From assembly GCA_964614525.1 (NCBI GenBank), contig CAZTPA010000001.1, positions 1-64,000 on the forward strand: a DNA stretch of 64,000 nucleotides, read 5' to 3'. The notes beneath the pieces were generated by a model. The model searched no databases. It saw only the letters and a list, made by a program, of their open reading frames with translations, and had not been told where the DNA came from. The position numbers and the translations under genes were made by a program. The stretch is from PWND01 sp964614525. Lineage in GTDB: Bacteria; Bacteroidota; Bacteroidia; Bacteroidales; UBA7960. This document shows positions 52,631 through 61,938 of the stretch, piece by piece. How positions within the stretch are numbered: position 1 is the first letter of the stretch; every line of letters begins with the position of its first letter.

Positions 52631-54730
52631 ATGGAACAGTTTAAAAAGAAATTTCTGGAAGAAGCAGCAGACTTAATAAATAGTCTGGAAAAGGCATTAC
52701 TTGCGCTTGAAGAAAATCCGAACGACAAATCTCTTACCGAGGAAGTCTTTCGAATAATGCACTCGCTGAAAGGCGGAAGCAGTATGTTTGGATTTAACAA
52801 AATGGATGCCTTTACTCATAATTTGGAAACAATTTATGACCTTATTCGCAGTGGAGAATTAAGCCTGAATAGAGAAATCCTTGATTTAACTCTTGACGCG
52901 GTTGACCATTTAAAAGTTCTTCTTGAAAATGGTGATGAGCTTAATGCAAAAGATGAAAAATCTCATCAAATTCTTCTAAGCAAAATTAACGGAATTGCTG
53001 AAAAAAGCTCGATATCAGCATCTCAACCAAATGCTGATACTTCAGCAGCAGAAGTAACACCGGCACAATCAGAATCCGCAAGCCTTGATGATGCTTCTTG
53101 TTATCACATTACTGTGAAGCCAAATAAGGATATATTTCAAAACGGAACAAATCCTCTGCTGCTTATCGATGAACTTCATACTCTCGGCCATTGTAAAGCT
53201 TTTGCAAAAACTTCCGCAATTCCCGAATTTGACAAATTGAATGCGGAAGAATGTTATGTTGCATGGGAGGTTTTTCTGTCAACTCAAAAAACTTTAGATG
53301 ATATTAATGATGTTTTCATTTTTGTTGACGACATATGCGATATCAGGATAAATAAAATTGCCGATAATAATATTATTAACCAAAAAATATTCATTGATGA
53401 AGTTTTAAATAATATTTCTAAAGATAAGTTCTTTGATACTGATAAGCTTGCTGAAGTAGCAAGAAAAATTGAACTAAATAAAGAAAATGACAAAGATGCT
53501 TCAAGCTCATTAGAACCTGAAGATACTGAAGAACATGTTATTTCTTTAGCTAAGAAAACTTCAATAAATAATATCAGGGTCGCTTCCGGTAAGTTAGATG
53601 ATTTAATGAACCTTGTCAGTGAATTAATTACCACACAGGCAAGCCTTAGCTTATTTGCAGAAAATAATAACAATCCGGAATTATCAGGTATTGCTGAAAA
53701 TATTGAAAAAATCTCCCGTCAATTAAGAGACAATACTTTCGAGATTTGTCTTATTCCTATTGACACCATTATGATTCGCTTCAAACGCCTGGTAAGGGAT
53801 TTATCTTCTTCTCTAAATAAAGAGATTCAATTTATTGCTGAAGGCACTGAAACAGAGTTGGATAAAAGTATAATTGAAGGTCTTACGGAACCTATAATGC
53901 ATATTTTCAGGAATGCTATTGATCATGGCATTGAGAGCACTGAAGAAAGACTTAAAAAAGGTAAACCAAAACAAGGCAAGATTATCCTCAAGGCATTCTA
54001 TTCAGGAACAAATGTATATATACAAATTCAGGATGACGGTAGAGGTATTGATGCTGAAAAAATCAGGGAAAAAGCTATTAACAGAGGCTTTATTAGTCCT
54101 GAATCAAACCTTTCTTATAAAGAAATTTTAAATCTGATTTTCCTGCCCGGCTTTTCTACTGCTTCTAAGGTAACTGAGGTATCAGGAAGAGGAGTTGGTT
54201 TAGATGTTGTTGTGAAAAAAATAGCAGATATCAGAGGTGAAGTTGAAATTGAGTCTCAACTTGGTGTTGGTTCAACTATTACCATAAAACTACCTCTCAC
54301 AATGTCAATTATTGACGGTTTGCTTGTGAAAATCGGTAAAACATTTTTTGTAATACCTCTTTCAACTGTAGATAAGTGCTTTGAAATTCCAACAACACAG
54401 ATTGAAAACATTTTTAATAATAAACTGGCTTTGGATGGAAATCTTATTCCATTTATTAACCTTAGAAATGAATTCATTATAGAAGGAGATGCACCAAATA
54501 ATCAACAAGTTATACGGGTAAGTTATGATGATTTTAAAATAGGGCTTTCTGTTGACAGAGTGATTGGTGAGTACCAGGCTGTAATTAAGCCTCTAGGAAA
54601 AATGTACAAAGAAGTTGAAATTGTATCAGGCGCAACGATACTTGGTGATGGCACAATTGCTTTAGTACTGGATACAAATAAAATCATCAATTCCTTTGAC
54701 AGGGATACCTTAAATAAAAGAAGTGGGTAA
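52631..54730 (+). CDS. cheA: Chemotaxis histidine kinase CheA
   Basis: 699 aa. The P1 HPt domain has phospho-acceptor His44 (RIMHSLKGGSSMFG). A P2-like region (about 155-255) follows a linker. The P3 dimerisation helix starts near NIRVASGKLDDLMNLVSELIT, P4 HATPase has HIFRNAIDHGIES and DDGRGID with VSGRGVGLDVV, and P5 is CheW-like (about 560-699). All catalytic boxes are present. It begins directly at the stop of the second cheY. With CheW and the receptor downstream it forms one chemosensory pathway; no cheB or cheR is nearby. Confidence 0.95.
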   Translation: MEQFKKKFLEEAADLINSLEKALLALEENPNDKSLTEEVFRIMHSLKGGSSMFGFNKMDAFTHNLETIYDLIRSGELSLNREILDLTLDAVDHLKVLLENGDELNAKDEKSHQILLSKINGIAEKSSISASQPNADTSAAEVTPAQSESASLDDASCYHITVKPNKDIFQNGTNPLLLIDELHTLGHCKAFAKTSAIPEFDKLNAEECYVAWEVFLSTQKTLDDINDVFIFVDDICDIRINKIADNNIINQKIFIDEVLNNISKDKFFDTDKLAEVARKIELNKENDKDASSSLEPEDTEEHVISLAKKTSINNIRVASGKLDDLMNLVSELITTQASLSLFAENNNNPELSGIAENIEKISRQLRDNTFEICLIPIDTIMIRFKRLVRDLSSSLNKEIQFIAEGTETELDKSIIEGLTEPIMHIFRNAIDHGIESTEERLKKGKPKQGKIILKAFYSGTNVYIQIQDDGRGIDAEKIREKAINRGFISPESNLSYKEILNLIFLPGFSTASKVTEVSGRGVGLDVVVKKIADIRGEVEIESQLGVGSTITIKLPLTMSIIDGLLVKIGKTFFVIPLSTVDKCFEIPTTQIENIFNNKLALDGNLIPFINLRNEFIIEGDAPNNQQVIRVSYDDFKIGLSVDRVIGEYQAVIKPLGKMYKEVEIVSGATILGDGTIALVLDTNKIINSFDRDTLNKRSG

Positions 54731-54755
54731 TATATTAATTTAAAAAAAGAAAAAT

Positions 54756-55499
54756 ATGCAATTATCAAGTTTAATCAAATGTTTCATTACTCTATTTGCT
54801 TTTGCAGTTTTGCATAACAATATTTCGGCACAAACCGGAAGTTTAAGCGCAGACAGGCCGGGAGTAAGTCATGGCACACATGCCGTAACTCCGGGTAATT
54901 TCTATCTTGAATTTGGATATCAATTTTCATTTAACAAAAATCTTAACTATAGTTCAATGCCAATCAGCAATTTCAGATTTGGAGTTGTGGAAGGCCTGGA
55001 AATATTTGTTGGTTGGTCAGGCTTTGATGTAAATCACACTTTAAATCAAACTGAAACCGGACTCCCCTCACTTGGAACAAAACTCCAACTCTTAAAAGGT
55101 GAAGCCTTTAATCTTACAATGGTGGGTTCTATTGCATATTCCGACATATCAGAGTCTTTTCCGGTAAACCCTGCTCTCGCTTTAGCTTGTGATTATGAAA
55201 TAAATGATGTTTTTGGTGTTTTTGGAACTGTTCAGGGAGGATATGTGTCTGAAGCGGATGATAAGATGATAGAATTAGTTATTGCAGCAGGATTGGGTTT
55301 TGGATTAACAGAAAACCTCAGCTCATTTATAGAATACTATAATGTCAGTTACCCGGAAAACTCCGGAATATACCACGGCTCAGAATGCGGAATTATGTAT
55401 CTGATTAACAATGATTTGCAAATAGATGCCTTTGGTGGTTATGGATTTAGTAATGAAATTGATCATTACATGGGAGTAGGCATTGCCAAAAGATTTTGA
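54756..55499 (+). CDS. Outer-membrane beta-barrel protein of the phenol-degradation MetA-like 'transporter' type
   Basis: 247 aa with signal peptide (about 1-25, ending NISAQ). It continues SLSADRPGVSHGTHAVTPGNFYLEFGYQF and alternates amphipathic strands to the end, finishing with KRF. This matches the small beta-barrel family annotated as transporter or MetA-pathway protein; the function is unknown. It sits inside the chemosensory operon between cheA and cheW, an odd place for an outer-membrane protein; it may be a signal-entry pore or a passenger. Confidence 0.7.
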   Translation: MQLSSLIKCFITLFAFAVLHNNISAQTGSLSADRPGVSHGTHAVTPGNFYLEFGYQFSFNKNLNYSSMPISNFRFGVVEGLEIFVGWSGFDVNHTLNQTETGLPSLGTKLQLLKGEAFNLTMVGSIAYSDISESFPVNPALALACDYEINDVFGVFGTVQGGYVSEADDKMIELVIAAGLGFGLTENLSSFIEYYNVSYPENSGIYHGSECGIMYLINNDLQIDAFGGYGFSNEIDHYMGVGIAKRF

Positions 55500-55599
55500 T
55501 AATAGGAAACCCGAATAATTTATATATAAACATTCAATAATAATACAATTTTAAATTTTAACTAATAAACAATTTTATAAACCAAAAAGGAGGAATATA

Positions 55600-56160
55600 A
55601 TGAGTGAATTAACAACTACGGGCACCCTCACATCTTACCTTTCATTTCAACTTGGAGATGAAATGTTTGCTGCTGATGTTGGTAAGGTATTGGAAATCCT
55701 TGAATTATGCCCTATTACAAAAGTACCTCGTTCACCCGCATACATGAGAGGAGTAATAAATTTGCGAGGTAAAGTTTTACCGGTTTTAGATACCAGGATA
55801 AAGTTCGGATTATCGGCTACAGAAGACAGTGTAGATACCTGCATTGTTGTTCTGGATGTTGATATGGATGGAGAATCTTTACATCTTGGAGCTTTGGTTG
55901 ACTCTGTTGACGAAGTACTGGAACTGGGAAAAGCTGATATTGAGCCACCACCAACTCTTGGCAGTAAATTCAACCCTGAATATCTCCATGGTATGGTAAA
56001 AAAAGAAGATGTTTTTATTATGGTTCTTGATGTTGACAAGGTATTCTCAACCGACGAACTGATTATTGCCCACGAAACTGCTGAGAAAAAAGCTGTTGAA
56101 GAATCAATCAAATCAGAAAAAGCTGAGAATAAAGAAAAGGGAAAGAAAAAGAAGAATTAA
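55600..56160 (+). CDS. cheW: CheW coupling protein with charged C-terminal tail
   Basis: 186 aa. The CheW fold spans about 10-150: YLSFQLGDEMFAADVGKVLEILE, ITKVPRSPAYMRGVINLRGKVLPVLDTRIKFGL and LGALVDSVDEVLEL. After it comes an unusual tail of about 30 residues rich in Lys and Glu. An AAAGGAGG Shine-Dalgarno lies 7 bp before the ATG, rare among the genes in this window, and suggests high expression. CheW links receptors to CheA. Confidence 0.95.
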   Translation: MSELTTTGTLTSYLSFQLGDEMFAADVGKVLEILELCPITKVPRSPAYMRGVINLRGKVLPVLDTRIKFGLSATEDSVDTCIVVLDVDMDGESLHLGALVDSVDEVLELGKADIEPPPTLGSKFNPEYLHGMVKKEDVFIMVLDVDKVFSTDELIIAHETAEKKAVEESIKSEKAENKEKGKKKKN

Positions 56161-56210
56161 AAATTAAAAAAAATTAATCATAAATTATTTATTTATAAAA
56201 AAAATTTACT

Positions 56211-58283
56211 ATGAACTTTAAAGACTTAAAAACAGGAACAAAAATACTTACCGGCTTTTTGTTGGTAGTATTTATTGCAGTAATAATAGGCGTTATCGGC
56301 CTTATTAGCCTTAGAAATGTGGGCAATGCATTTCATGAAGTATCTGATGTTCGTTTGCCGAGTATTCAATATCTTGGAGAAATGGAAGCTAACCTTGAAA
56401 AGTTACAATTGAGTTATGCAAAACTGATTGACAATAATCTAAGTCGTGCAGACAGGGAGGAAATTCTCAAAGATATTAATACATACAGAAATGCATATCA
56501 GGAAGCTAATCAACTATTTGCACCTTTGGATCAAACTGAAGAGGAAGCTAAGGTTTATCAACAATTATTAGTTGAACTGGAAAACTGGAGAAATATTAAT
56601 ACAGATCAAGTTGAAAAAGAACATGAAGAGTTGATGGAAATAGATCTTCTGAATCCGATGGAAACGGAGAAAGACCTTGAAATGTTTATGAAAGACCACT
56701 ATGCTGTTCAGGTTCAAACAGTAAACGCTATACAAACACTTAACACATTTGATGGCGGTGATGATCCTACACGTTGCAATTTTGGAATTTGGCTACCCGA
56801 TTTCAAAACGAATAATCAGGAAATCAATAGTAATATGAGAGATATGATGTCATATCATGACGATTTTCACAATGCAGTAGCTCGCATCAAGCAATTAATA
56901 AGACAAGGAAACGAAGACGCTGCATTTCAACACTACACCAGTGTCATGGCACCTGCAGCAGAACAGGTTTTTAACTATTTTGCACTTATTAACCGCGAAG
57001 CACATCTTGCCGTTGAAAATTTTGAAGAAATGAGTAATGCAATAAGTGTTACTTCTCAAGAAGCTCATAATAAAACTATGACATTATTCAACCAATTACA
57101 GGAAATCAATGTTTCTGAAGCTGAAAAAGAAACTAACGCAGGTGATGCAACAATAGCAGGCAGTAACATATTAGTCATTATTGCTATAATAGTCGGAATC
57201 ATAATAGCATTAATTCTCGGAATTGTTATTACCCGCATGGTAACCACTGGTGTGAACAAAGGAGTAGTAATAGCAGAAACTGTTGCTGGCGGAGACCTGA
57301 CAATTGAAGTTGAGGCAAGCCTTCTTAACAGAAAAGATGAAATTGGACAACTCGCTAAGGCAATGCATCTCATGCTGGAAAAACTTCGCGAAGTTATTGG
57401 AAGTGTTGTTTCCGGATCGAACAATATTGCAGCAGCAAGTCAGCAAATGTCTTCTACATCGCAGGAAATGAGCCAGGGAAGTACAGAACAAGCATCTTCT
57501 GCTGAGGAAGTTAGCTCATCTATGGAAGAAATGGCAGCTAATATCCAGCAAAATACTGACAATGCACGCGAAACAGAGAAAATCTCTCAAAACGTTTCTT
57601 CCGGCATCCAGGAAGTTGGAACAGCTTCTCAACAAAGTTTACAGTCTATCAAAACAATTGCCGATAAAATTTCCATCATTAGTGAAATTTCAAGACAAAC
57701 CAACATCCTTGCACTTAATGCAGCTGTTGAGGCAGCCCGTGCAGGTGAGCATGGAAAAGGTTTTGCTGTAGTTGCAGCAGAAGTACGCAAACTTGCTGAA
57801 AACTCTAAAATTGCCGCTGATGAAATTAATGCATTAGCTTCTGAGAGTGTTGGCGTAACTGAAAAAGCAGGTAATTTAATGCAGCAATTAATTCCTGAAA
57901 TTGACAAAACTACTAAACTGGTTCAGGAAGTTGCAGCTGCAAGTATAGAGCAAAACTCAGGTGCAGATCAGGTTAACTCTGCTATTCAGCAACTTAACCA
58001 AATCACTCAACAAAATGCTGCTGCCAGTGAAGAAATGGCAACAAGTAGCGAAGAGCTTGCAAGCCAGGCTGATCAATTACTTGATATGGTTTCTTATTTC
58101 AAAATTGAAGAAGCTAAAAGAGCAGCAAAAAAGGCGGCTACTGCTAAGCATTTTACACAGCAACAGCCAACAGCTCCAAAAGCTACAGCACAAGTAAAGC
58201 ATGAAGCTCCTAAACCCGCGCAGGATAAAGGCGTTAAGCTTGACATGGGAAAAACAAAAGATGATGAATACGAGAAATTTTAA
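56211..58283 (+). CDS. Methyl-accepting chemoreceptor with periplasmic CZB-like zinc motif
   Basis: 690 aa. TM1 is about 12-34 and TM2 about 319-342. The periplasmic part (35-318) is helical and contains His163, Cys189 in RCNFGIWL, and His216/His220 in YHDDFHNA, the 3His-1Cys set of chemoreceptor zinc-binding (CZB) domains. A HAMP domain follows TM2, then the signalling hairpin with its conserved tip (ISEISRQTNILALNAAVEAARAGEHGKGFAVVA). A Lys/Ala/Pro/Gln-rich tail follows and ends DEYEKF. It is the only receptor in the cluster, 50 bp after cheW. CZB domains are normally cytosolic and sense zinc or oxidants. Confidence 0.93.
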   Translation: MNFKDLKTGTKILTGFLLVVFIAVIIGVIGLISLRNVGNAFHEVSDVRLPSIQYLGEMEANLEKLQLSYAKLIDNNLSRADREEILKDINTYRNAYQEANQLFAPLDQTEEEAKVYQQLLVELENWRNINTDQVEKEHEELMEIDLLNPMETEKDLEMFMKDHYAVQVQTVNAIQTLNTFDGGDDPTRCNFGIWLPDFKTNNQEINSNMRDMMSYHDDFHNAVARIKQLIRQGNEDAAFQHYTSVMAPAAEQVFNYFALINREAHLAVENFEEMSNAISVTSQEAHNKTMTLFNQLQEINVSEAEKETNAGDATIAGSNILVIIAIIVGIIIALILGIVITRMVTTGVNKGVVIAETVAGGDLTIEVEASLLNRKDEIGQLAKAMHLMLEKLREVIGSVVSGSNNIAAASQQMSSTSQEMSQGSTEQASSAEEVSSSMEEMAANIQQNTDNARETEKISQNVSSGIQEVGTASQQSLQSIKTIADKISIISEISRQTNILALNAAVEAARAGEHGKGFAVVAAEVRKLAENSKIAADEINALASESVGVTEKAGNLMQQLIPEIDKTTKLVQEVAAASIEQNSGADQVNSAIQQLNQITQQNAAASEEMATSSEELASQADQLLDMVSYFKIEEAKRAAKKAATAKHFTQQQPTAPKATAQVKHEAPKPAQDKGVKLDMGKTKDDEYEKF

Positions 58284-58301
58284 TTAAAGCTTGTAAATGA
58301 A

Positions 58302-58340
58302 AGATCCGGATAGCTCCAATTTAAGCTATCCGGAATCTTC
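58302..58340 (+). terminator. Terminator after the chemoreceptor gene
   Basis: Perfect 11-bp stem TCCGGATAGCT/AGCTATCCGGA (58305-58315 and 58324-58334) with an 8-nt loop, 21 bp beyond the stop, extended by AGA/TCT pairing with a bulge. The tract after it is only moderately T-rich. It closes the chemosensory operon. Confidence 0.65.
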
Positions 58341-58502
58341 ATTTGCTATTAACACTTGATGTTGTATTCGTGAGAGTCAGTAGCATCTGTGTCATTCGAG
58401 TTCTTTTTGAATCATATATTTTGTATTCATATTGAATACGATGACACAGAGAATACTGATAATATTTTTATAAACCGCAATTTATATAAAACAAACATCA
58501 TA

Positions 58503-61500
58503 ATGCAGGAAAACCATTATAAACACATTATCCAAAAAGCACCTTTTGCTTATGCATATCACAAAATAATTCTTGATGATAGCGGGAAAGCTGTGGATTT
58601 TGTTTTTATTGAAGTTAATGATGCATTTGAAAAAATGACAGGCCTCAAAAAAGAGGAAATAATTAATAAAAAAGTTTCGGAAGTAATTCCCGGAATAAAA
58701 AAAGAAAGTTTTGACTGGATCTCTTTCTATGGAGATATTGCTTTAAATAAAAAAGAAAAGGAATTTGAACAGTTTTCAGAGCCACTGCAAAAACTTTACA
58801 GAGTAAGCACTTATTCTCCTAAAAAACATTTTTTTGTAACTGTTTTTAATGATATAACAGAAAATAAGCAAACAAAAGCCAAACTTATTCAGAGCGAAAA
58901 TAAGTACAAAAAGTTAACCGAAAAAACTAAAATCATTCTATGGGAATTTGATATTCAAAAAAACGAATGGTTACATGTTTCACCACAATCTAAAACTGTT
59001 TTGGGATATAATCCGGAAGAATGGACTGATATGCAATTCTGGATTGAAAATCTTCACCCCGAAGATAAAAATTGGGCATTAAAATATTGTGTTGAATGCA
59101 CAAAAAAAGGCGAAAACCATAAATTCGAGTATCGTTTCAAAAAGAAAGACGGCAGCTATGTATGGCTGTTAGATGATGTTAGCGTAGAAATGAAAGACAA
59201 TCATCCCGTTAAAATGTGGGGTTCAATGATTGATATTACTGACAGAAAAATTGCGGAAGAAGAACTTCAAAAAAGCGAAGAGCGATATCGCCTGATTTTT
59301 GAATACTCTCCTTTGGGTTTGTTTTATTTTGATAAAGAAGGCACTATCATTGCTTGCAATAAGAATTTTGTAAAAATAATCGGTTCTTCCTATGAGTCTC
59401 TCATTGGATTAAATATGCTCAAGTTTCCGGATAAAAAGATTGTGAATGCATTAAAGGATTCTTTAAATGGGAAAACCGGCTTATATGAAGGAGATTATAA
59501 ATCTGTTACTGCCAACAAAACAACAGCTCTCAGAATACTCTTCCCTCCTCATATTAAAGGAAGTTTGCTTGATGGAAGCGTTGGTATTGTTGAGGATGTT
59601 ACAGAAAGGAATAAAACTGAAGAAGCACGTAAAAAAACTGAAGAACGTTTTAATCTTAGCATGCAGGCAACTAAAGATGGCCTGTGGGACTGGGACGTTG
59701 TATCTGATAAATCATATTTCAGTCCGGGATACTACACAATGTTGGGATATGAAAATCAAGGTTTTGAGGCTACAGGAAAAGCCTGGAAAAAACTTGTTCA
59801 TCCTGAAGATATTGAAAATGTAATTAATACGAATAATGCATGTATAAAAGGCGAATGCGAAACCTTCGAGGTGGAATTCCGAATGAAAACAGCCCATAAC
59901 GAATGGAAATGGATTTTGTCGCGTGGAAAATGCGTAAAACGTGACAAAAAAGGCAAAGCCCTCAGAATTGTTGGAACGCATGTAGATATTACTGAACGAA
60001 AGCACTTTATCGAAAAATTGTACGATAGCAGACTGAAGCTTAAAGAACAAAATGCAGAATACAGATCCATGAATCAGGAGTATCTCGCAATAAATGAAGA
60101 GCTTAACCAGGTAAATGAAGAATTGCGGATTACCCTAAAAGACCTTGCTGAAAGCAATCAAAGAAATAAAGTATTGCTGGAAAATGCTTTTGATGGAATC
60201 TATCTCCTGCATGGCAGAAAATTTGAATATGTAAATAAACAGTTTTGTAAAATAACGGGTTATTCTTACGAAGAACTAACTGCTAGCGACTTTAACCTAT
60301 TTGATGCCTTAACTGATGAGTCTAAGAAGATTGTTAAACAAAGATATAATGAGAGGAAAAAAGGGAAAAATATTAATGATATCTATGAATTTCAAATCAA
60401 AACAAAATCAGGGGCTATAAAAGATTTAGAAGTTAGTACATCCGCACTGAAAAGCAATGGTCTGCCAAAAGTACTTGGAATAATAAGAGATATAACTAAG
60501 CTAAAAAAAGCTCAAAAACTAGAACAAGAAATTTTAATAGCAAATCAATCCGCTGAATTTAAGCAAAAATTTCTGGCTAATATGAGTCACGAAATAAGAA
60601 CACCATTAACAGGAATGATGGGGTTCATAGAATTACTAGCCAGAACAGAATTAAACAGTACTCAACTAACTTATCTCAATACACTGAAACAATCAGGCGA
60701 AAATCTTAAAGAAATAATAAACCTTATCCTGGATTATTCAAAGATCGAATCAGGAGAGGTTACATTAAAGCCTGTGGCATTTCCGGCAAGCAGCATATTT
60801 GATAAAGTAGCAAACCTTTTCTCATCTATTTGTCATAAAAATGTTGAACTAAATACAAGCATCGATAAGGCTATTCCAAAATATATAATACTTGATCAAC
60901 AAAGACTTAACCAGATTTTAAACAATCTCGTTTCGAATGCTGTCAAATTTACTGAACAGGGAAAAATTTCCTTATCGGCAAAACTCGAAGGAAAGATTAT
61001 TACAGATAAAAAATCATCAAAAAATGACAGTGTTATTGTAAGAATAGATGTTGAAGATACCGGTATTGGAATACCCTCTGAATCTCAAAAATATCTTTTC
61101 AAACCTTTCTCTCAAATTGAATCTGAGGGAACAACATATATGGAAGGCACAGGACTCGGACTTTCTATCTGCAAAGAATTATCTGAAATTTTAGGCGGGT
61201 CAATTTCTGTTAAAAGTACAATAGGCAAAGGAAGTACTTTCTCATTTACTTTTAAAGCAGATATTGCAAAAAAAGGAGATATTGAAAAGGATGATATAAT
61301 TGATTCACGTTCTGTTGTTAGAATTAAACCTTTAAATGTTTTATTGGTTGAAGATAAAAAAGTAAACCAAATGGTTGTTACAATCATGCTTAAATCTATG
61401 GGCCATGAGGTAGATATAGCAAACAACGGACAGGAAGTTCTTGAAATATACAAGCCTGATCATTACGATTTAATACTAATGGATATTCAAATGCCTGTTA

Positions 61501-61691
61501 TGGATGGAGTTAAGGCTACACATGAACTAAACAAAAAATATAAAAACCTCCCTCCTATTGTTGGCTTGAGTGCAAATGCATTTGAGGGTGACCGTGAAAA
61601 ATATATGCAGCAGGGAATGGACGAATATCTGATTAAACCGATTAAAAGTAAAGATTTTGAAAACATGCTGAGAAAACTTGAATTTATATGA
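58503..61691 (+). CDS. Hybrid histidine kinase with multiple PAS domains and C-terminal receiver
   Basis: 1062 aa from the ATG at 58503, where the PAS similarity to the kinase at 43231 begins (MQENHYKHIIQKAPFAYAYHKIILDD); a frame from a GTG at 58389 would add 38 unrelated residues. About five PAS/PAC domains, a coiled coil (about 510-560), HisKA with His696 (NMSHEIRTPLTGMMG), HATPase (NLVSNAVKF, DTGIGIPSE, GTGLGLSICKEL) and a receiver with Asp994 (LILMDIQMPVMDG). It is soluble. It follows the chemosensory operon after a terminator and ends 7 bp before a MITE-like element. Confidence 0.92.
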   Translation: MQENHYKHIIQKAPFAYAYHKIILDDSGKAVDFVFIEVNDAFEKMTGLKKEEIINKKVSEVIPGIKKESFDWISFYGDIALNKKEKEFEQFSEPLQKLYRVSTYSPKKHFFVTVFNDITENKQTKAKLIQSENKYKKLTEKTKIILWEFDIQKNEWLHVSPQSKTVLGYNPEEWTDMQFWIENLHPEDKNWALKYCVECTKKGENHKFEYRFKKKDGSYVWLLDDVSVEMKDNHPVKMWGSMIDITDRKIAEEELQKSEERYRLIFEYSPLGLFYFDKEGTIIACNKNFVKIIGSSYESLIGLNMLKFPDKKIVNALKDSLNGKTGLYEGDYKSVTANKTTALRILFPPHIKGSLLDGSVGIVEDVTERNKTEEARKKTEERFNLSMQATKDGLWDWDVVSDKSYFSPGYYTMLGYENQGFEATGKAWKKLVHPEDIENVINTNNACIKGECETFEVEFRMKTAHNEWKWILSRGKCVKRDKKGKALRIVGTHVDITERKHFIEKLYDSRLKLKEQNAEYRSMNQEYLAINEELNQVNEELRITLKDLAESNQRNKVLLENAFDGIYLLHGRKFEYVNKQFCKITGYSYEELTASDFNLFDALTDESKKIVKQRYNERKKGKNINDIYEFQIKTKSGAIKDLEVSTSALKSNGLPKVLGIIRDITKLKKAQKLEQEILIANQSAEFKQKFLANMSHEIRTPLTGMMGFIELLARTELNSTQLTYLNTLKQSGENLKEIINLILDYSKIESGEVTLKPVAFPASSIFDKVANLFSSICHKNVELNTSIDKAIPKYIILDQQRLNQILNNLVSNAVKFTEQGKISLSAKLEGKIITDKKSSKNDSVIVRIDVEDTGIGIPSESQKYLFKPFSQIESEGTTYMEGTGLGLSICKELSEILGGSISVKSTIGKGSTFSFTFKADIAKKGDIEKDDIIDSRSVVRIKPLNVLLVEDKKVNQMVVTIMLKSMGHEVDIANNGQEVLEIYKPDHYDLILMDIQMPVMDGVKATHELNKKYKNLPPIVGLSANAFEGDREKYMQQGMDEYLIKPIKSKDFENMLRKLEFI

Positions 61692-61697
61692 AAAAAA

Positions 61698-61924
61698 ACT
61701 ATTGTCCGGATAAAACCAGGAGATACTTCGCTTCGCTCAGTATGACAAGGCATTTGGTGTTTCTTAAGCGTGGTGGGCTGGTGGCGGCGTTGCCGCCACC
61801 AGCCCACCACCTCGGTCTGATAAAAGCCTGTCATTCTGAGCGTAGCAAAGTGGAGCGAAGAACCGAGCTTGCGAGCTCGCCAAAGGCAATCTCCTAGTTT
61901 TGTTCACATTCTGGTCGGACACTA
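61698..61924. mobile_element. MITE-like repeat element, copy 2
   Basis: About 227 bp, left end ACTATTGTCCG, right end CGGACACTA (imperfect). Subterminal inverted blocks match copy 1, including AGGAGAT/ATCTCCT and CGCTCAGTATGACAA with TCATTCTGAGCG. The central hairpin at 61770-61810 has a perfect 19-bp stem (GTGGTGGGCTGGTGGCGGC) and 3-nt loop, unlike that of copy 1. It is much more GC-rich than its surroundings. No transposase. It fills most of the gap between two kinase genes. Confidence 0.78.
61895..61902 (+). promoter_or_regulatory. Outward-facing -7-like motif (TAGTTTTG) inside MITE copy 2
   Basis: Matches TAnnTTTG, near the right end of the element and 37 bp before the start of the next kinase gene. 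No -33 box was seen; the call is weak. Confidence 0.25.
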
Positions 61925-61938
61925 ATGAAATAAGAATA

